A stretch of DNA of 64,000 bases from Ciborinia camelliae (taxonomy: Eukaryota; Ascomycota; Leotiomycetes; Helotiales; Sclerotiniaceae), in NCBI GenBank assembly GCA_025890175.1, contig JANPYM010000010.1:1456427-1520426 (forward strand). The letters are read 5' to 3'. How positions within the stretch are numbered: the stretch's first letter is position 1; every line of letters starts with the position of its first letter. This document shows positions 23,402 to 35,290 of this stretch, piece after piece. The notes under the pieces are model-generated. The model made no database searches. It saw nothing but the letters and a program-made list of their open reading frames with translations, and was not told the DNA's origin. The position numbers were made by a program, and so were the translations under genes.

Positions 23402-24319
23402 TCAACCCGAACTCCTTGGTCTCTCAGCCGCCATCCTATTTCCACAAGCATGTTCCCACTGACTAACAACATACGGGGGTGGCGGCGGAGAAGGCCTCAG
23501 AGAAAGCGAGGGAGGCGAATCCGAAGCATCATTTGAACTTACTGCCCAGCCAATACTCCTTGGTCCTCGAGGCATATCTCCCACACTATCCCACATCCAA
23601 GGATCCCACACATCATGGCTCATACTATCCACCGTCATCATCGCCTGTTGAAGTTCTGACAGTTCTCGAACTCGGCGAGGGTCTTCGTTTCGTCTGGTGG
23701 TTGGAGGTGGCTGGGATGGTTCAATACTCGTTCGTGTAGGGTCGACACTTTCTGACGCATCGGTTTCGGCGTTCCAGTAAGAAGGAGGTGTTGACCACGG
23801 TAAGTCATCTTCGCCGAGACGAAATCTTCCTGGGGTTGTAGGTAAAGGTCGATCCAGGCGATCGGTTAGACTTTGTCGAGAAAGATTAATCATTCCATGT
23901 TGTCTTGGACTAACTACCGCGCTCATGGGGCTGACTGGACTGATTGGACCACTTCTATCATTCAAAGTCGGCGGTGCAGATCTCCCCCTCTCAGCTGCTT
24001 CGGTCCTGATTTCCAACCCTCGAGCTCGTTCTTGCCTGTGTTGTGGTTTTTGATGGTGGCGAGGTGAATGATTAGGTTGTAGGTTGCCAGGATTCACTAT
24101 CGGCGGTGTGGGTGCGCTGCCCAAATGTGTATTTGCTCTTGCTCTCTCCCATTCCCTCATATTTCTAGATGTGTACCTCAGCGTCGCCCCATGTCCCGTA
24201 TCATTTTCAGACAATGAGACTTTAAACTCGAGGTTGACGTGAACTCCCAGGGCAGGTGGCCAACGTGATGACTTTCGGTCTGGATACGCCGGGTTTGAAG
24301 TATTACCAGATGTTGACAT
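23402..24319 (-). CDS. Hypothetical Pro/Ser/Arg-rich protein with PPxY motifs
   Basis: Single-exon frame of 305 residues from the first ATG (24319). The open frame extends upstream only with a TTG. The first ~60 residues look partly ordered (a LGVHVNLEFKVSLSE segment). The rest is low-complexity with many Pro, Ser, Arg and Thr. It has two WW-domain-binding-like motifs, PPSY (in STPPSYWNAE) and PPPY near the C-terminus. There is no signal peptide or membrane helix. I do not recognise a family. PPxY motifs in fungi often recruit Rsp5-type ubiquitin ligases, which is only a hint here. Strongly biased amino-acid use and length make it unlikely to be random. Confidence 0.55.
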   Translation of the reverse strand: MSTSGNTSNPAYPDRKSSRWPPALGVHVNLEFKVSLSENDTGHGATLRYTSRNMREWERARANTHLGSAPTPPIVNPGNLQPNHSPRHHQKPQHRQERARGLEIRTEAAERGRSAPPTLNDRSGPISPVSPMSAVVSPRQHGMINLSRQSLTDRLDRPLPTTPGRFRLGEDDLPWSTPPSYWNAETDASESVDPTRTSIEPSQPPPTTRRNEDPRRVRELSELQQAMMTVDSMSHDVWDPWMWDSVGDMPRGPRSIGWAVSSNDASDSPPSLSLRPSPPPPPYVVSQWEHACGNRMAAERPRSSG

Positions 24320-25896
24320 TTTTTCTGTTTCTCCGAATGTTCCTTGGGATAAATTATCGAAAGTCAAGGTCAAAGTAAAAGGTTTTTAGTTAGGTCGTTA
24401 AGCCGCTTGTGTGGAAGAGATCGGATGGGTGAAGAGGAGTTTATGATCTTGGTAAAAGCCGTTTGTGTTGCAACCTCATAGGGTAAGAAGAAAGTACATG
24501 ACGTGAAACTACCAAGGTAATTTTATCACAATGGATCCGACCGACAAACTACTCCGCCCAAGTTGGAGAGGATGCTTCTGGTCCGCTGTGTTTTCGTAGG
24601 CTTAGAAGGACGCAACTTTCAGGGGTGCGGAGGCTTAGTATGTCTAATGATGTACGTTGGTATGAAAACAAACAAATCATGGTTATGGATAGCATGCTCA
24701 ATTTCTTCCTCGTGGAAGAATTGAATTATGTACAAAGTGGAGATTACCAATACCAACACCTGCATAGGGAGATACGACAAAATCCACAGAATTTCCGTTC
24801 TCGACTGATATTGATTAATTGAATGATGGAAGATATATACTCCGTCTTATATTTTTTTCGCGATTTCGGATCTGTGCAAGTGGGATAGTTTAGGGATAGA
24901 TTGCTCCATTTGACTCCTCCTATCTTACAGTAAGATCCATGACATGATGAATTAAATAAAATGATACCATAATCATTTAGTCAATCAATGATTCATTTGG
25001 ATACAAAATTTGTTTGGTGTCGTGTTGGATAGTAAGATTATTGAGGTTTTGAGAGTGAATAATCTTATGCGAAAAGCGAAGAATTAGGAGTGTTGCGTTG
25101 TTGTAAGATTAAAGTGCAAAAAGTGCAAATTTAGTACATGGCGATCCCCCCATCTTTTAGAAAAACCCCCTTGTACTGAGACCGACAACAATCAAAGGAT
25201 CAATATACTAAAAATAAATTTTGGAGGTAATACCCGACTTATTAGGTATTGGATACTCTAGTTAGGTATTAGCTTATAATTCTCATTTGCCTCTCAATTG
25301 ATCACCCGGCACATGAAATGACGTTGTTAATTTATTAGCGAATAGGTCATTATAATCGTCAATTTTCGGATAGTCCAAAAGAATGGGATGGATCATATCC
25401 ATGATGGTAGATATAATCCCAATACAGCATCTGAGAGAAGAATTATGGGACTGTAGTCTGATTGTCGAAATGAAATATTTATAATGAATGAAGTTATTTC
25501 AATACTTTTCGGTTTATTTAAGTCGTTTTCCGTTGTTTGCATGTTTGTTTACATTGATTTTGATTTCCCAACGCTAGAATAGTTAGGTGTTTTAAACTGT
25601 GGTTTCAGTGTCACGGAGTGAAGGAAGCAAGAATCTTAGGCATCGGAATAGTATTATAGTAAACTATAAACAAGGAAGGATTTTGATAGAGAAGCCGTTC
25701 AAATACCATTTGACGGGGGAATGTTTGATGACAAAACGAGGGTAATTATTGAATGGGAATCTGAACGAATTTGGGATTTTGTTTCGCCGAAAAATATTGC
25801 CAGCATATGAGACTTTGTGATCATGGCCTCATCCTTCCTCTAGCCAAAATCAAGTGTGGCGGCTCTCTGGATTCTGAGTAATCTGCCAGGAACCAT
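24320..25896. other. Intergenic, AT-rich
   Basis: No supported gene. Small open frames such as 24625-24822 have no features. The stretch includes the 3' flank of the ABC transporter gene. Confidence 0.4.
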
Positions 25897-28800
25897 CTAG
25901 TGCTCCGCAAAAGCTTGCATCTGACACATATCGAAATACAGCCCTTTCTTTGCCAAAAGACTATTGTGTGTCCCAATTTCTTTCAGTTCACCTTGCGAAA
26001 GGACTAAAATCTGACTCGCGGATTTGATAGTCGATAATCGATGCGCCACCGTAATTGTTATTCTACCTTTCATCGCAGTGTTCAAGGCTTGTTGGACTTG
26101 GAGTTCACTATGGGTATCAAGAGCGCTCGTAGCTTCGTCTAACAACAACACTGCTGAGTCTCGGATCAAAGCTCGTGCGATAGCGATGCGCTGCCGCTGT
26201 CCACCACTAAGAGACAATCCGCGACTACCAATCTGCGTTTCATATCCTTGTGGTAATGAGGTGATAAACTCGTGGATATCTGCATCTTTGCATGCGCGAA
26301 TGATACGTTCTTGGTCGATTGCCTCATCATTAGAAATCCCAAGAAGAATGTTCTCGCGGACAGAACCTTGGTAGAGACAGGTTTCTTGAGATACTAACGA
26401 CACAAGAGAGCGGTATGCTTTTACATCGATAGATCTCAATGGCGTGCCTCGAAACAAGATTTCTCCTTGAGTGGGTTCATAGAATCTCTCCAGTAGTGCA
26501 ATCACAGTGGATTTACCGGAGCCAGATGCTCCTACAATTGCTATGTTTTCTCCATGTTTCGCCTCGAAACTGAGGGTTTTCAGAACAGGAACCTCCGGGC
26601 GTGAGGTATAGTGGAAAGAGACATCCCGGAACTCTATAGTATCATTGGGATGAGACGCAGGGATAGCTGCCCCACCAGATACCTGAACGGATGTGGTAGA
26701 ATCATTCATATTCAGAATATGGTTTGCAGCCGAGTGTGCCTGAACAATAGCTGAGATCGTGATTAGATATTATAGGATCATAGCAGGGATTATAGTACCT
26801 ACTGTTTGATTGGGCGAAGAAACTACCCGCAGCCTCTCCACCAGAGACAATGGCTAGAAAGATCACAAATAACTCATATCCATTTATCTGTCGATCTGCC
26901 AATAGATGCCCGCCATACCAAAAGGCAAGCGCCATTCCTGAATCTTTATTAGCTATTTTGGACGCAAAAATAGATGCCATGTATGTCTTAGACTCACCAA
27001 GAAGACTAGCACTTTGAGAAAAGGCAAATAGTATCATATTCACTACAGTCTCTCTATACGCTTTCTTCATGGGGCCTCGCAGCTCCCGATCCAACTTCGC
27101 ACATACCTTGGCCTCCATAGTCAGCGAAGCAATCGTTTTTATTGATGCAGCCACCTCGCTAATGAAGCTAGCACTTCCATGAAAAAGATTTTGATTTCGA
27201 TCTTGGGAGGTAGACTCCAACTTTACATGTAGATAACCGGCGAGTATAATCACAGGTAAGCTTCCAAATATAGCTACGAGGGCAAGTTTCCATGATTCCA
27301 ACAAGGATAAAACACAAGAGGCCACGAGGTTTACGAAAATAACAAGGATAAGTCCAAGGCTTGTTGACATGAAGTTTTCGAGTTGTTGGGTGCGAGATGT
27401 CAACTGTGCAGTCAAGCTTCCTGAGCTGTGATTATCCGTCGTGAAAAACGATAAATCTTGGGCAAGAATTGCAGCGAAGTAGCTTTTTCGATAATGATGC
27501 CCAACAATTGCAGCAATAGCAGAGAACATTGTGCCCATAGTTCCAAAAGCCAGGCATACCCCAAGAGCAAGAACAAACCATATCAAGGCCCAAAAATTGC
27601 CATTGTGTTTTAATAAATCTCCGTGAAATTCAAAAACGGTGACCGATTTGGCAAATACAACAGATTGACTTGGATAGATGCCACCAGATATAATGCATGC
27701 GAGAGCTCCAACCACGAACAGTAGACGATACTGTTTCAGGTCCTTCATTATTGTACCCACGCATTGTATGAGTGTTCTTTGCTGGGAAAACGGAACCTTT
27801 TCAGTAAGCGGTAAGATGCTAGTTTCTGTATCTGTGGTCTTCATCGGAACTTTCTCGTCGTGTTCAATTTGTAAATCCACGCCAGCAGTTGATAGATCAG
27901 TATCTTCAAAGTCCACGATGTCGACTGTCTCTATATCAGGAGATTGTAAATCTTGAGCTTCTACTAGGCGTTGATAAACCCCTCCCTGACCACAGAGAAC
28001 TGCATGGGTACCTTCCTCAACTACCTGCCCATCTTTGATAAGAATTATCCTATCAGCTTTCTGTATTGTCGCTAGTTTATGTGATATCACAATGGTGGTC
28101 CGGTTGGTTGAAAGCTTATCCAAAGTAGCCTGTACAACTACCTCAGACTTTGCATCCAGAGCAGAAGTTGCTTCATCCAGTAACAAAATTGACGGATTTG
28201 AGATAATTGCTCGAGCTATAGCGATTCGTTGTCTTTCACCCCCACTTATGTTGCCACCGCGTTCCCCCGCCATGGTCTCATATCCCTGTGGAAGTTGTGA
28301 GATAAAGTCATGGATATTTGCGTCTTTGCAGGCTTGGTATACAGATTTGCTGATTTGGTCACTCGTGAGAGTACTTGCCAGGTGGTCATGAAGACCATTT
28401 GCAACGTTCTGAAATATAGTTTCATTGAACAGAATCGGCTCCTTTCTCGTGGATTAGCATTCATGGCCAAATTTATTGGCTGAGGAGGATTACCTGCTGA
28501 ACTAGACCGATTTGACTCCTCAACCAGCCAATATTCAAATGTCTTATATCTTCTCCATCGAGTAAGATCTGACCACTTGATACGTCGTAATTTCTTTCCA
28601 AGAGATTGATGATTGTACTTTTTCCACAGCCGCTAGGACCAGTAATTGCAGTGGTCTTCCCCCTTTCGAAGATGATGCTGACACCACCCAAGGCCTTGGT
28701 TGAAGGTTTAGAAGGATAACTAAAGCTCACATCACGTATCTCTATGCGTCCTAAAATATTATCTGGGAACTTGCCATTTTTGCTGAATGGATCGATTGTT

Positions 28801-30207
28801 GGCTTGTGCGAGAATGGAAGCAAAAGTGACCGTGCACTCGCCGTTGCTTTTGCAAGCATGGTCCACGATGGAAGCAGTAATCGAAGGGCGTTCGTTGACA
28901 TATTGACACAAAGAATGACACTATCAATGATCAGCAATGGCCGGCAATGGAATAAACAGACAATCCAACAAATATTGATCAACAAGACAACTGTTCACTT
29001 GAGGCTCACGTACATTACCACGTTTCCGCTGTTCCGGACTTTATCATCAAGTAATAGCTTCACGCCATACCAAAATGCCAATGCGTATGCGGAGAGCAAA
29101 ATGAAAAAGCTAAGGACAAATTTGATCCCAGAGACAGGACTTTTCTTAAGCTTCGATATCCTGACCTTATCTAGGTAACTGCTATATCTTCCCAGAAGTT
29201 TAGGTTCAGCACCCATGGCCATAACCGTTTGAATACTTGAGAAGACTTCCTCTAATAAGGCAGCTGCATCTGAGTATATCAGATAGTCGCGCCCCTCTGT
29301 CCGAGTTTCAATACGAGATACGAGAAAAAGCCCGGAGAAAAGAGTAACAACAGCCGTGGACATGACCAGAGTCAACCTCCAGCTTTGTGTGAAGGCTATG
29401 ATGAACGCTGTTGTAACGGTTGAGCAGGCTTGTACAGCAATCCCGAGGGTTTCAGATAAGCCGTTTCTCACCTGGGCTGCTTCATTAGAAATATCGTTTG
29501 CTGCTGAGCGGCGGGCGGCTGTGTCTCGATACGATTGATCATGGCACACGATAGCTCGCAGGTATGCCAGACGCAGGTTGCGAGATATGCGAGCTGCCAC
29601 GATTGACAATGTTGACGAGAATATGTAGGTCAACTAAAGTAAAAAGTGTCAGCTTTGAGTTCTCAATTCTTGAAAACAAAGAATAGAGCGAGTAGTATAC
29701 CAAAAGTTGGGCGGCAAATAAGTAGACAAAATACAGACTTCCACGCGCCAAGTTAGTAGATGAGGATGTGATTGATCAAGACATAGATGAGGCATACACA
29801 TTGCGATTCACTAATGATTTCAACTGGGACGATGAAATTGCGCCGATGTTGTTGAAGTCATTGACAAGACTACCAAAAACAATCGTCATCAAGGGTCTGG
29901 TCTAGGAGCCAATCAGTAGAGCTTTCATTAGATGAGAGGAAACTTCACATACAGTTCCTGCTCCAATCGCTGCTGCAACTGCAACCACTTGGAAGATTTT
30001 GTCCGATCTAGTGGAAAAATGCCAAAGTATCTATAAAGCTATTAATTGCGGCCGATAGCACTCCTGAATTCTTAGACTCACGGGTCGTAAACCCAGTTGT
30101 TTCTCCGTGATTAATGGTGTTGCATAGCCTACAGATGCATATTCTCCAACTTCAAACACTGGCGGATGAGGGTGTGTAGGCTCTTTGTCACTACTTCCTT
30201 CCCTCAT
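25897..30207 (-). CDS. Full-length ABC-B (MDR/Pmd1-type) multidrug transporter
   Basis: Predicted 1,274 residues in nine exons. Introns: 30031-30081, 29902-29952, 29738-29797, 29634-29700, 28921-29013, 28442-28493, 26938-26997, 26751-26802; all phases close. The order is TMD1-NBD1-TMD2-NBD2. NBD1 has Walker A GPSGCGKST, Q-loop LVQQEPILF, signature ISGGERQR, Walker B ILLLDEATSALD and H-loop SHKLAT. NBD2 has GASGSGKST, LSGGQRQR, VLLLDEATSALD and AHRLST. All catalytic residues are present, so it appears functional. This family exports lipophilic toxins and drugs (leptomycin B resistance Pmd1, a-factor exporter Ste6) at the plasma membrane. The start ATG at 30207 is followed by a short cytosolic tail before helix 1. 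It lies beside an MFS relic, in an accessory region rich in exporters. Confidence 0.9.
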
Positions 30208-30590
30208 CGTTGAATAAAATTGGGATTAATTGAGAGATGAGAGTGATTTCTGAAAGTTATGCTAATCCAATAACGAACAAAGCTATTTGACTACTTTATG
30301 TGTTTTTTTGGAGAAAGTCATTGTATCTGACCGATATATTCATGATGTGCCACCCACTGATGTTTATCGGCCGGGGAATTCAAACGAGAGTGATACTGGG
30401 ATGACCCATCTGGCATATTATGGGGCGATATGACCAGTTGTGGCACAGCCGGACTCGAATCTCGATTGAGGGAGGCATACCTTATCCATTGGGAATTTTT
30501 TTGCCAGGCCCAAGTGATTGGCTAATTAAAATTCATCTCCGTGTATGAGAGAAATATTGAGCCCCAAGCTCTCAAATATTGTGCCTGTAA
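30208..30590. other. Upstream region of the ABC transporter gene
   Basis: About 380 bp of AT-rich sequence between the ABC transporter start and the 3' end of the MFS relic. No coding frame or clear regulatory motif was recognised. Confidence 0.4.
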
Positions 30591-31779
30591 TCACGGCATG
30601 ACAAGAAAGCCCCAAAATTTAATACTATCGGAGGACTGATTTTCTTGGTCTTCATACTTGTCATGTGAAATTCGTGCATCAAAAAACATGACAACCAGGA
30701 TACCAGACAGGGTGGCCACCACCAGAAATGGTAGCCCGAGCCAAAATCCATGTAAACTTAAAGCTATAGAAAATAGGGCTGAGTACGGTAGACTACCTCT
30801 AGATTCTCTTAGATTTTGTAGTAAGGTCATTGCTGTGTAGTATAAGCCAATTTCATGTTTAGGGATACTGATATCAGAAGTGAGCGGAGTAGGGCATCAG
30901 CACCAAATCCCAATGAGAATATTAGAAAATATATATTGTAGAGAGTCAGTAGTTACTGCAAAGGCAGTATGCCGAGGAGACATTCTCGTTTCAAATCACT
31001 CGTAGTGCCAGTAATTACGAGACTTGGGGCAGGAGCGAGGGTGAGCCCAGACAGTCCAAGAAGAATGAGCGATGACTTCCTCGCGCTAGATAGGTGTCCC
31101 TCTCTCTGGAAGAAATACTCTGCCGGAGTGCAAGTAATCAACCGGGCAGAGGAATTAGGAGTAAAATGACGAGTCTGAGAAGAGATGTGTCCGGAAACCA
31201 AGCTTAATGATTTAAAATTTAGCAAAAGAAAACAAGCCAAAACATATTTCTGTCCCGGTAAGCTCACATATAATAACTATCCAAGTGAACTTCAAGCAAA
31301 GCCCTAGCATCACGAGACACAAAACTATCCAGCGTCTGTAAATATTGACGAGAACATCATAAAGAATGTTGAGGAGCAGGTCTAGAACGAATCAGAAAGT
31401 GTGTATGTTCTTGGGACCAACATAGTTGGCAAGGTACCGAGAAACATTTGTATCAATACAAATTTTTCTCAAAGACATCAATGTCTTTGAGAAGCGTGAG
31501 CTCGCTCTGAATTTCTTGCATCTTGCAGAAATTATTGATTTCATCCACCCAACAAGGCCTTGTTTGATAGGATGACGGACATATAATGGTTTCGAATATC
31601 TGAGTAATTGGTGCGATTTGAAGAAGCCCTCCAAAGTCTACAATGAGGATTAACAAGTATAGAAATACAACATGTTTGGTATATGGTTTGGTAGGGTTGT
31701 GAGGGGGAGAGATCTGATTATTTCGTGGGGGTTTCTGTATCTGTATTATGACTTTCGCCATGGGCATGGACATGTGCAT
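30591..31779 (-). pseudogene. Relic of an MFS efflux transporter (TetA-like fungal family)
   Basis: Family segments appear in the correct order but in different frames. The N-terminal exon has VVFLYLLILIVDFGGLLQIA and CKMQEIQSELTLL (31700-31470). Then come NIYRRWIVLCLVMLGL (about 31340), SSLILLGLSGLTLAPAPSLV (about 31060), LIFSLGFGADALLRSLL (about 30910), and a C-terminal stretch with GFWLGLPFLVVATLSGIL (30760). About 1.2 kb remains for a protein needing about 1.6 kb, with stops and missing central helices, so it is not functional. It was probably a toxin or drug exporter. Confidence 0.7.
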
Positions 31780-32559
31780 ATTTTATCATTTTGAATAGGT
31801 ATTCAATGTTGTCTTTGTGTGTTGATTGAGGTTTGAGATGATAGTGGCTGATCAGGGGGTGTAAAATATGCCTGCCACCATAGCCAAGGCGCCAAGGCGG
31901 TCATTGAGCACGGTCGCAACCTAAGTATCACCCCCTAATTCTAGCCCTATAGTGAGATCACCTACTCACGGCACTCTGTACTACATACGATACACCAGAT
32001 ATTGATACTTTCTTTATGACCATCATGGCCGAGCATCATAACTTCAAAAATTTCAATGTTGATGTCTTGCACAACTTATTCTATCTGTATATTCCGAAAG
32101 ATCACCACCTCGAGAAAAACTTATGTCACGACATTTTGATGTCTTTTAATACTTGAGAGTCCTGGCACCAACGGCAATGGACACACGAACCTGCACCGAG
32201 AAGATTCAATCGATTTCCTTGAAGGAACAGAGCAGTTTGGCGGAGATACAGAAGATAAAGAGCTTTTTCTACAGCAGACAAACTGGTTTGGATATATATC
32301 GGTAGACGTTGCAGCAATCATCAAAAGGAATCTCGAAGGAGGCATATATATCCATACCTTTGCTGGAAGAGTAACTCGAAACCAAACAGGTATGATCTGC
32401 ATTTCTTCGAAAGTTCGAGTGCCCACTATCCTATAGACCACTGATTCTAATGTGTGGGCTCTATAATCACAATAGACAAGAACTGTGTGATACATGAATT
32501 AAAGCCGTTTGTAGCATCATGCAACATCATTGCCTTAGTTTGCGCGTGCTTGTCTTCAA
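31780..32559. other. Intergenic with unassigned open frame
   Basis: A 124-codon ATG frame (32121-32495 minus) has no recognisable motif and would contain a GTATGG donor after VTLPAK. Joining to another frame (32126-32300) is conceivable, but I cannot support a gene. Confidence 0.3.
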
Positions 32560-32953
32560 CTACGCTACCACCATGGCTGCCACCAAGACCCCGAGTGTCC
32601 CAATCTCAACGCCAACCATGATGTGCCAGGTAGGACCAAATGACCAGAAAAGTAAGGCTGCCGCAATACGTGCCACAATTCCAAATTTGTACACGGCCCA
32701 ATTATCTTGAAGGGCACCCATAAGATCATAACCGTTTATCAAAATGAGAAGAAAAGCTACAACTCTCAGTCAATCGGTGTCCAAAATCAAGGAAGAAGAG
32801 GGAAAGAATATTACCGATCAATCTCACAGCCTCGGTACTCTCTACCTTGAAGTCTTGGATGAAGCTTGAGGGGTCGATGAGAGTGGCAATTTGCGTAAAA
32901 ATGGTAATGACGGCGATAATGCTCAAAGCCCAACCTGGTCGAGAAAGCTTCAT
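32560..32953 (-). CDS. Small four-helix membrane protein, function unknown
   Basis: Predicted 111 residues in two exons (32953-32815, 32756-32560; 58-nt intron, GTAATA donor, TTGTAG acceptor). Four hydrophobic helices are visible: WALSIIAVITIFTQIATLI, LIAFLLILINGYDLMGAL, GIVARIAAALLFWSF and MVGVEIGTLGVLVAAMVV. It resembles in size and layout the small four-helix DUF4267/DUF4345-type proteins, but I cannot name the family with confidence. It sits between an MFS relic and a broken UstYa-like gene, so a link to secondary metabolism is possible but untested. The intron is well supported because it restores a helix across the junction. Confidence 0.6.
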
Positions 32954-33694
32954 GATGTCTGTTTGAATCCTTCGGAGGTAGAGATCTGGCAATGCGAAGT
33001 GGATCACAACTTGTTGGTGATAACTGTTAAATATGGGGCCAGGAAGAGAAGAAAAGAAGACAGATTAGATTTTTAAGGTCTAGGGAACGAGAGCTCTATA
33101 TGTATAAATGAGGAAGAAACTGATGGCATTAGCGTCATATCCAACAATAACGAGCAATAACTATAGAGGGGCTAAGTTGCTTTTTGATACAGGATATCAA
33201 GATGACAAGTGGTACGTGCCGCATCCGTTCGCCAATTTTGTATACAGATACATCATTCCACTTACGAGTAGGTATCTAGCTAGGTAGTTTAATGTAAAGT
33301 TTCGGCCAATCGCTGTCCGCTTTTCCTGCAATATCAGCAGATGTTAAAAGGGTTACAAATGAAAAGTGGACAAAAGATCGGATTTGCCATTATTTTACAT
33401 TCTCTGCGCCATGTAGGTGGAGCCATTGCACTCGAAACTTTATGGGATATCCTGAAGCCAACGGTGATGGATGATGTCAGCCTTACCGAGCGACCGGATC
33501 TGACCGCCAGAAATGCATCTACGTGCAGATTTAGCACTGCAATACCATAGAAAGTGGCACAGCAAGTCTGGAACTTTTTTCAAGCAAGGGTCTTGTTTTG
33601 AGTGGATCTTGGACCAGGATACCAATAACAAGGAGAGTCCATATCTTGCCTTGATCTGGGGAGGTATGAGGATAACGAGATTGCACTGCTAACA
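32954..33694. other. Intergenic, overlapping open frames on both strands
   Basis: Frames at 33341-33550 plus and 33334-33631 minus overlap. Part of the minus-strand sequence may be the decayed 3' end of the UstYa-like relic, but no family residues are convincing. Confidence 0.3.
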
Positions 33695-34321
33695 TGTATC
33701 AATTTTCTCAATTACTAGCGTTTTTGTGCCGGTCCTCCGGTTCTCGAACTTTCTGGGGATACTCATCTTGATAATAATCCGGATGGGTATGCTTCCACAG
33801 ACGATTCTGACTTGTGCGTCTTAATATAGTGCAAAAAGAAAGGATGCAGGAAGACTCATAATGTAATGCATTTTATGAAAAAGCTCGATCTTGGCTATGA
33901 ATCCCTCCCCTTTCTCTCTCCTTTAGAATTACCACACATCCATCTGAGGCATTTATCTTCCTGCGTGTCTCCTCGGATATGCTAGTTCTCATCGCGCCCA
34001 CTGTTGGGATATTAATAAGCTTGATTCAGTTTATTTATGCAAGTACTTACCAGGTATCATTCTGTCCCATACAGCATCACTTTCTGGTGAAATGGTTCTC
34101 CTAAAATTTGACTGGAAGTGGTAGCCTACGTCAAATCGATACTCTATGTCCACGTCTTGGAAAATATAAAGGCCTGGAGCTATAGTTCGATGATAGTGTT
34201 TAGTTTTTATTCGCGAGAGAATTAACAATCTCATAGTGATTGCCCACATAAGGTGACTTCTCAATGCAGCATCATTTATTGGAGAATCTGACCATTGAAG
34301 AGCGTAGCATTCATCTGACAA
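33695..34321 (-). pseudogene. Broken UstYa-family (DUF3328) gene
   Basis: The first fragment (34321-34053) carries the family pattern DVDIEYRF...SPESDAVWDRMIPG and ends at a GTAAGT donor. Downstream, ELFHKMHYIMSL (33881-33846) corresponds to the first HxxHC motif, with the Cys position now Tyr. A third fragment in another frame has LRRTSQNRLWKHTHPDYYQD (about 33830-33760), the stretch that normally precedes the second motif. No second HxxHC is visible, and stops separate the parts. The intact relative at 11261-12478 keeps both motifs. The gene is probably non-functional. Confidence 0.65.
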
Positions 34322-35026
34322 TCACGAATAAAACCATGTGCAATATTCACATCTTCCACTTGGTACTTGCAGTAGTAGGAACAATTTTCAAGAATTCCGC
34401 ATTTTTCCCGTCTTAGTGGAGGGGAATGGAGTCAGATGAAGAGATGTGTTCTTCCAGGAGCTCGTACTTTCATGACGAAGCTTCCAGGCTGCTTCCTTGA
34501 CTTAGAGAGAAGTGGAACTCTGGAATTTATCAGAAATTCCCATGATACCTATGGAAAGAGCTTGGAAATGTAGAAAAAATAAAATTCAAGTGATTGAAAA
34601 TTCCGCTTCAATTCAAGATCAGCAAGAAGTGATGTTCAAATGAGTTGAAATTCAGGATTAAGGAGTTCTTTTGCCCGTTGGAAGGTCAGTCAAGACTATT
34701 TTCGACCCTGACATACTACATCACTACTTATTAACTCCTGCAATAGCTTGCCATTACTTGAATCTCATACTCTGACTTTGCCTCTTTGTAGTCCTTATTG
34801 GCGAATAGACAAATTATTCCGCCCACATCTGCCGCTTCAAGGCCTAAAGGAAGTAATTGCAGCAATCCTATAATGAATGTAAAGTATTAGAGGACAGCTT
34901 GATACTCTCTATACACAATGGTCAGATCGGCCCAGTGAAGCAATGCACGAAATGGAAGACGGGGCACTCCATCACCGCATGCCATATTTTCATCGCTTTA
35001 TCCATTCTCCATTAACCTCCTTCGCT
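34322..35026. other. Intergenic, nothing recognised
   Basis: AT-rich sequence between the UstYa-like relic and the WD40 fragment. No supported open frame or repeat. Confidence 0.35.
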
Positions 35027-35290
35027 CTATGCGAAGATCTTGCTCTGATAACCTTTCGGTACTTTCAAGCACACCTTCTCCAAATCCCATATCCTGGCAT
35101 CGTTATCAAAACATCCAGATACAGAAATTTTCCCATGTACATCCAAACATTCGAAATTAGCAGGATGACCTTCCAAAATAGTTTCACCTGACCCCTTATC
35201 GATATCCCAGATGCTGATCGTTATATCTCGAGATGCGGATACGACCGTAGTGGCCGACAGAGCTTTGAAAATTCGCACCGTATCAAAGAC
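35027..35290 (-). pseudogene. Fragment of a WD40-repeat protein (Cdc4/F-box WD type)
   Basis: About 85 codons cover two WD blades: VVSASRDITISIWDIDKGSG with LEGHPANFECLDVHG, then SVSGCFDNDARIWDLEKV. Spacing and the GH..SRD..IWD pattern match Cdc4/MET30-like propellers. No F-box or further blades are found nearby, and the frame stops at 35027. It reads as an isolated, decayed gene fragment. Confidence 0.6.
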
